This document shows, piece after piece, positions 55,901-64,000 of a stretch of DNA of 64,000 bases. How positions within the stretch are numbered: position 1 is the first letter of the stretch; the number at the start of each line of letters is the position of its first letter. A model generated the notes under the pieces. That model saw only the letters and a program-made list of their open reading frames with translations, made no database searches and was not told the origin of the DNA. The translations under genes were made by a program, and so were the position numbers. Source of the stretch: Gonapodya prolifera JEL478 (lineage: Eukaryota > Monoblepharomycota > Monoblepharidomycetes > Monoblepharidales > Gonapodyaceae); the NCBI GenBank assembly GCA_001574975.1, contig KQ965731.1:786710-850709 (forward strand), in the 5' to 3' direction.

Positions 55901-57204
55901 TCTCGTTGAGAGATTGCCGGTTGCGTGGATGGCACAGTCGCAGAGGTCGACGCATCTCTTCGACCGGTTGCGCGTTTGCCTTTATCTACTGGTGGCGATT
56001 CGTCAGCGAAAGGTTCAGCTCTTCGAATCGGAGACCGTGACCGAGATTGGGAGTGGCCATTGGCGTGAGTTGGGAGCTTTTGCACAGGCGAGGTGGAGCG
56101 GGAAATTGAATGACGTGGAGATCTGTTTTGCGAAGATACGTTCGGCGGTCTTGAGAGTGAAGTCGACCTCGATTGGGGTCTCTGATCCACTGCAACCGGA
56201 GTACGGGAACGTGAATTACGGGAGGGTGAAGGATTGATGTGTGTATTCGGAACTTCCGAGTTAGAGTTCCTGCGAGGTGTAGGGGCCTTCAGGATAGTGG
56301 ACTCTTGTGCAGGGGTACGAGAGCGCGACCGGGATGGAACTGGCGAATCACTTCGAGAAGATGGGGTCCGCTTGTCGAGGTTGGTCGACGACGCATCTGA
56401 CCCTGTGAGGTCTAAGCCTGGAATAGAATTACTGCCCTCAGGCTCATATCCGTGCCCGTTCCAAAGGCTAGCTGGTGCTATCTGGTCACCTGCACTCCAA
56501 GCTGGAATGTCCAACCGGCTAGCCACATTGCAGCCGCTAACAGGGTTGATTTCTGTGACAATTAGCGCCACAGATGAGTCAATTTCAGTCAACCGGGGCC
56601 CGTTGGTCAGCGAGACTTTGTTGGTTTGAGTGGGATGGGATACCACTTTCACAGGATCACCCTCAAACGGGTCCTCTGGCTCAGATGACTCCCCGCTGTC
56701 TGAGTGAACCAAGCCATTCGAGGGCACCACTATTTCGTTCGGGTTCAACTCCACCATCATCCGAGATTCCACTGAGTTAGACCGAAAAGCGATACGCGCT
56801 TCACAGTCTGGCGTTCCGCATCGAAAGTAATCATCAACACGAACGACAGTTTCGGAGAGAGCATTACCTGGGGTGGATGAACATGGAATGTCAGAATGAG
56901 ACGGGGAAGAGTTTGACACCTTGAGTGGCGATGGAGCTCCTGGTTCGCCTCGCCCCGCGAAGGCACCAAATCACTTTCTTATCGAGACATCACTCTTCGG
57001 CGAGGTACGTAACACCCCCTTAGCTTCTCCAAGACCCATACCTTCCGCAATCCGCTTGCCGTCTGCTGAGGTTGTCGTTTTAGCGATATCAATGAGTGGG
57101 TGGCAGCAGCGTCGGCATTTTACGGCGTACGCTGTAGTATCGCCAGTTCCGTTGACGGAATCCGCACCTCGCTCGAGGAAAGCGTTCATCCCGACAGTTG
57201 CCAT
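52934..57204 (-). CDS. large coiled-coil protein with Cys-rich N-terminus, unrecognised
   Basis: I do not recognise the family. Start MATVGMNAFLERGADSVNG. The first two exons hold two Cys pairs: AVKCRRCCHPLIDIA and YFRCGTPDCEARIAF, likely one zinc-binding module split by an intron (about 56,920-56,970). Next comes a long Ser/Arg/Pro-rich region (SRSRSRTPAQESTI, SLSRPPNVSSQNRSPRHS), then, after an intron at about 55,448-55,508, VEEAFIQTTHLLAHLKLRLD and some 300 residues of heptad-like coiled coil (RRAIEEGKRTMEELRLELQR and QKQLEERNREQDHFRKRFEQ). The C-terminal third is Ser/Pro-rich and basic. About 1,370 aa. A centrosomal, cytoskeletal or nuclear scaffold is possible; this is inference from composition. 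Confidence 0.7.
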
Positions 57205-58045
57205 CCCCTCTCAGACAATAACTGAGGGATTCGTATCCTCTGGCGTCGGAAAACCACGGATTCCGACAGATCAATAGCCAGGGCGTCGATTCCGAGTCGC
57301 TTTTCGTGGTCTTAGGGGCTTGAAGCGAGTGGTACAAGGTCCAGTGCACGGTGTCCAGTTGCACTGGTGGGAGCAGTTTGGAGCACCCAATTCCAATTGC
57401 TTCATTAATTCGCAAATTTGGGACAAGGGCTTTGCCGTTCCCAGGAAGCTGTACTTTTCAAGTCTGCCAAGCTCCCAAGGCTGCAGTTTGTTGGGGGCTT
57501 AAAGAACTGTATAAAATCATTTAAGTCGTTATTTCGAAGAGAAGAAGCTGAAATCTACGTTAGAAAATGTTTCAATTTGACATGGTTATTCTTTGCAATA
57601 TTTATTTTAGCCGTCCATCCGGCCAAACTCGAAGGCACGGTTTTAAATGGCAAATTTAATACCCTGCTGTTCAATCGATCCGCAAGAGCTTACAGAAATT
57701 TCCAATCCACTCGATTTTGCATCTGTTGTCTCTGGCAGCATCTCCAAGTTGCAGCATCGGTGATCAACCTGATAGACCCTTTGATTTGACCTCGAGCGAA
57801 TCAAACCCAATCTCCCGACAAAATCATAACTTCCCCCACCAAGGAGAGTCTGATTGCAATCAACTAGTGCGCCAACCTCCACACCTTGCGTGAGTAGATG
57901 GGCCAAGCGAGTGAATAGACAAAATCACCGTCGACTCATCACTGAATGCGCCGCTCTTGGACGACACGTGGACGCGTCGCATTAGGATCGGGACAATCAT
58001 TCAGAGCTCCAAATAAAGCGAACTACTCATGGCCGCAAGGGATTG
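57205..58045. other. intergenic; no supported gene
   Basis: About 840 bp upstream of the coiled-coil gene. A plus-strand frame at 57,418-57,789 and a minus-strand frame at 57,089-57,415 have no recognisable content and look random. Confidence 0.4.
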
Positions 58046-58471
58046 ATGTCTACTGCTTTGCCTGCTTTCGTGGGCGTCCTGCTTCATAATCTCACCGAAT
58101 TTCTTATCACATCCATCAGCACACTCTTCCACACAAAATTGCACCATCAAGTACTCATGCTACACCCCACCCCACGTCCGTCGACCGTAAACTCGGTGAT
58201 TGGAGCTGGCCAAACGAGAACCCCATCTCCTCCTGTCCTGAATAGCGGCATCGCGCCCAACCCGTCCCTGGTGGACATCAATTCAACGTCATTTTCTCTG
58301 AGTAATAACAAGTACGCTCAGTCAGCGCCCGCGGAGCGCCGCCCCTCTGAACCTAGAACGGTGGAGGTGGAAGGTCGCATGTATATGGTGGACCCCATGC
58401 AGCCAACGCCAACAAGAGATGCGACTTTTGCGATTTATGATCGCTTGGGCGAATGGAACGCTGGGATATAA
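58046..58471 (+). CDS. hypothetical protein, 141 aa
   Basis: Single-exon frame starting MSTALPAFVGVLLHNLTEFL, hydrophobic at the N-terminus, then Pro/Ser-rich, ending RTVEVEGRMYMVDPMQPTP and AIYDRLGEWNAGI. The ordered-looking C-terminus suggests a real protein, and an upstream exon is possible. I do not recognise it. It converges on the BTB-LRR gene with 209 bp between stops. Confidence 0.45.
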   Translation: MSTALPAFVGVLLHNLTEFLITSISTLFHTKLHHQVLMLHPTPRPSTVNSVIGAGQTRTPSPPVLNSGIAPNPSLVDINSTSFSLSNNKYAQSAPAERRPSEPRTVEVEGRMYMVDPMQPTPTRDATFAIYDRLGEWNAGI

Positions 58472-58680
58472 TGTACCAAAACGGCGAAAATCTTTGTTGA
58501 TGTCTGGAACATCAGTACTTCTCTCAGCTCAAATCATCCAGTGACATTCAAGTTTTCTTCTAGCAGTTTTTCTGTACTTCGCGTAAAAAGCACTTGAAAA
58601 ATATCACATTGCTACTCTTCGAAAATGCATTGCCACTAGACTTGGCTGACTTCTCACATCTCCGCCCCTGTTCATGTCAC

Positions 58681-61600
58681 TTATAATGTGATATCATTCT
58701 GTCGACTGCACCGCAGAACCCCGCCAATACATCGGACAGGCTTAGATATTCTGAGATCATTCCACCAACTTTCTAATCGGACTACCGCACTGGACGATAT
58801 GAAGTTCCCCTCGAGATGCACTACCAAACCCCATCTCGCCTGTTGTAGTGGACCTCGGGAAACGAGATCATATTCCTCTGCTGTACCCGACGTGTACCGC
58901 TGCTCTAATCCGGTGCCGATATTTTGAGCTCCAACGTCCGTGATTGTGTTGTCCTCGATCCCAATCCAACGCATTCGAGGCCACGTGCTCTCCCCCAACC
59001 GTCGACCTAGCCACACAGCGCCGACATCTCCGATTCTTTGTCTCCCAAGATGTACTTTCTCTAGCGTTGAGCACTTTGCTGCTCCAGACATCACCTCAAT
59101 GAACCCTTGATCTCCGACGTGGGGACCGGCTGCAGTTCCGTAAAGCCGCAATACGTGAAGTGACAGTGGCTGGGTGGACAACCACCTTCCAATGGAGAGC
59201 GCCGTTGCTCCGTCCGTTCCGGCACCCGACAAATCAAGCTCAACCAGTTTCTCAAAAGCAGCTCGGCAGAGATCCAGGGCTTGAACGAGAGTCGCCACGG
59301 CTCGCGGTGGTGCACCGTTGCTGGAAAGGTCGAGAATTGAGGGCACACTTGAGGTAGGGGCATCACTGAGTGCGGCTGCAAGTTCCCCAAGTCCCGCAGC
59401 ACCCAAGTTACAATCTGAAAAACGGATTTCCTGTAACCCAGACAAGATTGCATCGCGGCAAAGAGAGATTCCTGAATGTCCTGTAAGTGGAACGGATTTT
59501 ATACACACGCGCTTCGTTGAGTGGTTTCGTGTAAACACGGAGCTGAGAACCTTGGGTAACGTCGCTAGATCTGCGCTTGTCTCAGTTGTCGCATTCATAG
59601 GAGCCCAGTGCGGTTCAGAGACCTCGAAATCATCCACCACACCGAAACCGACAGCTTCGCACAAGGTAGCCATGCTCGATAAGAGTATGTGACACCCGCT
59701 CAATTTCAACCTCGCCAGTGTCGTATCAAGATTCCGGATGATTGTGGCAATCTGCCCCACAGACTCGGCGGATACATTCAACCCGGTGATTTCAAGTCCG
59801 ACGACTTTGAGCGATCGAAGTGATAGCAAGGAATCGTGATTGAGAAAACTTTGGATTGAGGAAGACAGCGGCGGGGCTTGAGGGCTGTACGTTGCTTCGA
59901 TACAAACATGAAGCCGTGTACCCTGTTCTGTATTCCTCAACACAGGAGCCGCGGGTTCCACGACGACTTTTGTGCCAGGTCCATCCTTCCCGGTAGCGCT
60001 TGTTTGTGCGCCACCAGAAATTCCTATATCCGTGTCAGGCACCAAACGCACATATTGTGTCTGCTGGGATTGCTGCCGAGGTGCCGCGTTCGTCGGTGTG
60101 AGACAACTCCCCGCCGGTGGGGCCGGTAAGGGCAAGCAATAGCCAGCAAGCAAGGAGATGTCACCTAGCTCAGAGCAGGGAACGCACAGCGTCAGAAGAT
60201 TTTCGCCTTCAGAGCTGTCCGCGCGTTCCGATTCTCCTTTACTGGACCTCCGCACTAGTGCAAGCATGACAGACCACACTCCATGCTCCCATCCCACTTT
60301 GCCCGTATCGCACGAAATAGCAAAGTCCCGGACCCAGGGAGCTGCGCACAGCAGGGCCTCCAGCAACGCTCGTTCCCGATCCGCGTCCATCCCGCCCCCA
60401 ACTCGCAGCTTCAGCTGCTCACACCCCCTGCGTCCAACCATTGTCACAGCCTGAACCAAAACCTCCGCCTGCGCGTCCTCTCCTCGGCCGTCACCGCTAC
60501 CGGCAAGCTCCGTCTCCACCCACCGCCACACCGCAGCGGCTCGGACCTCTCCAGCGGTGCCCTCCCATGCGGCGAGCTCGTTGCCGTGAGGAAGAAGCAC
60601 ACCTAAGGCTCGGCGCCACAGAGCCGCCCATTCTGGAGCGGAAAGCGACCCCTGCGGACTCAGACGCTCGGCGAGCAGGATCGAGGCAGGGTGCGTGAGG
60701 TAGAGAATTGGGAGGCGCGCTATGGGGGGCAGCATGTGTGCGATGGGCGCTGCTTTAGGGGAGACCGTACAGCGTACAGTAAGGCAACGGCACACGGGGG
60801 ATTCGTTCACACATCACCAACGCACCTTTTTCAGCAGCCCCCACGAGCGACGTTTGCGCCAAGAGCCGCGCGACGCGGTGCGTGGCTGCGTCGACCAGGA
60901 CGGGAAGGTCCAGGTAGTGAGCGAGCTCGAGGGCGGAGCAGGCGTCGTTCGCCGAAAGGAGGTCGACCGCCGCCTGAACCGTTGTTTCACGATCCTCGAC
61001 TGTCGTCGTCGAGATCCCAAGTCGCGTGGCGTGTAGAGTGTACAGGAGGTTCACCGCGCAATGCACCGCGGGTGCGCGGAAGGGGAGTGGGATGTGGCGG
61101 GTCGTGCGTTCGAGGAAGGAGTGGCGGGCTGGTGGGAGTTGAGGGCGGGGTGGTTGGCCGACATCTCGTGGTGTGTGTCGTAGCCTGGTGGAACTCACAT
61201 GCGCAGGTCCATATGAGCTGGAGAGTTGGACTTTCCTCCAGGATGGGTAACGGGACACAACGTGAAAACGCAACATGGGGTGCTTCCACGTCGAGCTCTT
61301 GATTTGCGCCGTTAGTTCCGTGAGTTGGAGACGAAGAGGAGATGCGAACCCAGGGGTGCTGCCACAGGATCGAGTCCAGGTGGGCGCTGATTGCTGTTTG
61401 TGGAGTGAGGGATGTTGATGGAGCTTGCGACGGGGAGTGTAGCTTCACTGGTGATGAATCATCGTTGAGTGGTAATTGAGGCGACGGAGCTTGGGTGGTG
61501 TGCATAGCGACATCCGGGGATGCTCGCGATGCCGAGGTGACGGGGGGGATTGGAGTCGACGAGGCCGAGCGTTTCATTGGAATGGTTGGAATGTCTCCCA

Positions 61601-62210
61601 GGTTTCGAGATTCCGCTCTGGTTGTCCGGGCAGAGTGTTGGGGAGGTGGTGACGGAGACGAGGATTTTGAACTTTGGTACATCGTATGCACTTTTGATTC
61701 GGTGTCGGGGAATCGCCGGGTGCCGATACTCATAGCACTTTCATTGAATTGCGTAAGGCTTTCGCGCCTCTGCTGTGTGTCGGGCTGAAGCGGTCCGGTG
61801 GAGGAAACCGGTGATCGACGTGTAGAGAGAATGTCACTGTTTCCCGCGCCGGAGAACGAAGGGAGCGATTTACGCGTTGGGAGAGGCTTGGGATTGTGCA
61901 TGCTCCGTGGCAGCCCGCGGTCTGAGGACTGACCAAACACGAGACTTGGATCGGAAGATGCCCATCTCGTTTTCGTTGTTCGCGGGTCGGCGGAGCGAAG
62001 TGGCGGCAGCGATGGAATAGCGTTGCGTGTCGACGATGCAAGCGATCCGTGAGTCTTTTGACTTCGCGTGGATTCCGACTTGTGGTGTGCTCGCGTTTGG
62101 ACACCCGCCAGTCCGCCCGACACTCCACGCTCCGCCCCCGCGCCCGTCTGCCTCGCCGCGCCCCTGCGCACCAGATGCGCAACTCTGAATCCCGCGAAAG
62201 ACTCATCCAT
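58681..62210 (-). CDS. BTB/POZ-like plus leucine-rich-repeat protein
   Basis: Likely adaptor of ubiquitin ligases or a scaffold; function not known. Start taken at MDESFAGFRVAHLVRRGAAR. A long disordered Ser/Pro region follows (for example SPVSSTGPLQPDTQQRRES). Then a BTB-like fold is split by introns: FSRCVPLPILEESPTLQLIW, HIPLPFRAPAVHCAVNLLYT and ALELAHYLDLPVLVDAATHR, the last like the Skp1/BTB helix pair. After another intron (about 60,757-60,825) comes an RNI-type LRR domain with repeats such as LQEIRFSDCNLGAAGLGELA, FEKLVELDLSGAGTDGATAL and LEKVHLGRQRIGDVGAVWLG. The C-terminus is SKPVRCIGGVLRCSRQNDI. Start and first introns are uncertain. Confidence 0.65.
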
Positions 62211-62647
62211 CAACCATGCATCGTGGGTGGGTCTGCTGCGGCCACAGGTTCTGCGCCAATGGCGGTGCGAACTGCAGCCACACTGGCGATGGAAGTGCAG
62301 TGCTAGTGTGATCGTGTAAGCACGAAAAAGAACGGAGTGCATATCGCAGTTGTGTTGGACGTATCTTTTCTTGCGTCGCCAAAACGCTGCACCGCCTCCC
62401 GAATTACATCACAGCAGCCCCATTTCGAGAGCTCCCCCGCAGTTCATTCCCGCATAAGAAAACTTTCCAATTCCTTGAAATATTAAATGATCTTTAGATT
62501 CGGCGTTTCGGAATTCAGCCGCGCACGTGGGGGATCCGAGGCAGGCCACAGAATTAACCACCTTAGTTGACAATTCGGTGGATAAAGACCGGCGGGTTTC
62601 ACCGATTGTCCTTCCCTTCCTCTCCGGAAACAAGACCATCCCCCAAA

Positions 62648-63962
62648 ATGCAGGCCATCCCACCACCCTACGAAGACTACGTGCGTGCTCATCAGCTGGA
62701 GTCAAGTCTTCACCTCCTTCGCCAAATTCTCACATGACTCATTCCACGTCCGCTTCCAGTCACCAACCTCTTCGAGTGAAAGACTCAATTCCCCAGCCGC
62801 CAATGCTCCTACCCTCAGCCAAATCGTAGCACCGGCTTCTCCCCATGTGTCTGGACCAATCTACCCGACAGACTATGTCCCAGTGCAGACGACAACGCAG
62901 CAGACCTATCCACCTGTCTCCTACCCAGCGCCACCTGTTTCTTACGACGAAAAGGTCGCGCCTGTTGCTCGTAGGCGGAAACCGTGGATTCGTTACGTTG
63001 TGGCGGGAGTCGTCGCCATTGCCATTGCCGTGGGCATAGCGGTCGGAGTTGTGAAGTCGCAAAGCGGAAACTCGTCACCATCGTCGGGCACTGGAGGGAT
63101 CGTTCCAAATGGCAACCCAAACTCCAACACTCTGGTGATTAATGTTCAGACCCACAACACAAAGGCGGATTGGATGAACGCCATGGCCAACTTGTTCAAC
63201 TCCCAGAACGTGAATGCCAAATCATTGTTCTTTTGCGTCGTGCTGTCTTTTTCAACGCCCTACGCCACTCGCTCCAGAACAAGTCTGGCAACAAAGTCAT
63301 ATATGGTGTGTTCACATCTTCCCGCTCCAAAACCTCACACTTTCTGAAAAAAAAATTGCAGTCAACATCACCATTAGCTCCAACTTGACAGATTCGGGAA
63401 AACCCGACGCTTGGACACCCGCCAACTATCTCTGTAAGCCCTTATTAGCATGTCGACCCACCGCCGCGCTTTACTCACACCCGCGGGTGCCACAGGGGTC
63501 CAACAGGAGTACACCCGCCGCTCCGCTCTCAACGCCGCGCCGATCAAGAACGCGGACGTGTACGCCGCCTGCCCGTCGACCACCACGACGCCACTGGGCA
63601 TCCTGATGTGGCGCACGTTCGCCACGGCGCTGGGCTGGCCGAACGCGTCTATCGGCTTCCGCGATATTCTCCAACTCGCGTCCGCACCCGACGGCTGGGC
63701 CGTAAAAAACCACCCGGAGTGGGGCACCTTCAAGTTTGGCCACGGGCACCCGGAGTACTCCAACTCGGGCCGGCTGTCCATCTTGGCGGCCATCACTTCC
63801 TTTACCAACCTCACTCAGGCGCAACCTCTCACAACCGATCTCGTCACCGCGGCGAGCACCGTCACGGGGCTCAAGAACTTTGCGAGCTCGGTGTACCACA
63901 TGGGAACGAACGACCAGGCGCTGCTGAGTCTCATGCTGAGCAAAGGAACAAATGTGATTTGA
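62648..63962 (+). CDS. membrane-anchored bacterial-type solute-binding domain protein (may run past the window edge)
   Basis: Start MQAIPPPYEDY with a PPxY motif, then a Pro/Ser/Tyr-rich cytoplasmic stretch, a single membrane helix (IRYVVAGVVAIAIAVGIAVG), and an outside domain: LVINVQTHNTKADWMNAMAN, NKSGNKVIYVNITISSN, DAWTPANYL, VQQEYTRRSALNAAPIKN and TTTTPLGILMWRTFATALGW, then GWAVKNHPEWGTFKFGHGHP and EYSNSGRLSILAAITSFTN. The order WxPAN...PLGIxMWR...ALGWP...HPEWGxFKFGHxHPxYSNSG is that of bacterial extracellular solute-binding proteins often joined to VWA domains. Five exons. The frame stops at 63,962, but GTGATTT just before could be a splice donor, so more may lie outside. Confidence 0.7.
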
Positions 63963-64000
63963 ACCTCGTGGTAATTGTTTCGCGCTCTGGGTCTTATCTT

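Noticed and set aside
60691-61302. 203-residue plus-strand ORF and other long antisense frames at 60-62 kb
   Set aside because: Antisense shadow of the GC-rich BTB-LRR exons, Arg/Gly-rich without similarity.

Overview
The window looks like nuclear DNA of an early-diverging, probably zoosporic (chytrid or monoblepharid grade) fungus. Genes are packed tightly on both strands and split by many short GT-AG introns. The protein set is fungal: ERG6, QCR8, GOT1, MDM31/32, PIG-U, HEM1, MED17, RPS30. Three things point away from Ascomycota and Basidiomycota: a selenophosphate synthetase whose catalytic residue is encoded by an in-frame UGA, a six-transmembrane cyclic-nucleotide-gated channel, and Fanzor (eukaryotic TnpB-like) remnants. 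Genus-level assignment is not possible from the sequence alone.

Layout. 1-4.7 kb: decayed DNA-transposon ground, with two hAT pieces and one copy of a 240-bp element. 5.3-12.3 kb: sterol C-24 methyltransferase (+), a Mediator subunit 17-like gene (-) and a mitochondrial MidA/NDUFAF7-family methyltransferase (+). 12.5-16.9 kb: cyclic-nucleotide-gated channel (+). 16.9-19.8 kb: Q/Y-rich low-complexity protein (-). 20.2-22.6 kb: QCR8 and the selenoprotein SelD (both +), followed by a good SECIS-like hairpin at 22,882-22,991. 23.1-25.9 kb: universal stress protein, GOT1 and profilin (all -). 26.0-31.4 kb: RRP46, prohibitin 1 and MDM31/32 (all +). 31.6-33.0 kb: GATA-finger + NET-domain protein (-). 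33.2-35.4 kb: PIG-U (+).

35.4-46.2 kb is a second mobile-element block: Fanzor remnants, Tc1/pogo-type HTH fragments, a broken Ty3/gypsy-like retroelement, four more copies of the 240-bp element, and a 3.1-kb hAT transposon with a perfect 8-bp target duplication sitting inside a Fanzor gene. 47.0-64 kb returns to host genes: 5-aminolevulinate synthase (+), a VTT/TVP38-like membrane protein (+), ribosomal protein eS30 (+), a very large coiled-coil protein (-), a small hypothetical (+), a BTB-LRR protein (-) and, at the right edge, a membrane-anchored protein with a bacterial-type solute-binding domain (+).

Several host genes serve mitochondria (QCR8, prohibitin, MDM31/32, ALAS, MidA family) or endomembranes (GOT1, PIG-U, VTT protein), but nothing suggests they are co-regulated. 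The most notable system here is selenium use: SelD makes the selenium donor for selenocysteine and is itself a selenoprotein, so the organism must carry the full Sec-decoding machinery elsewhere in its genome.
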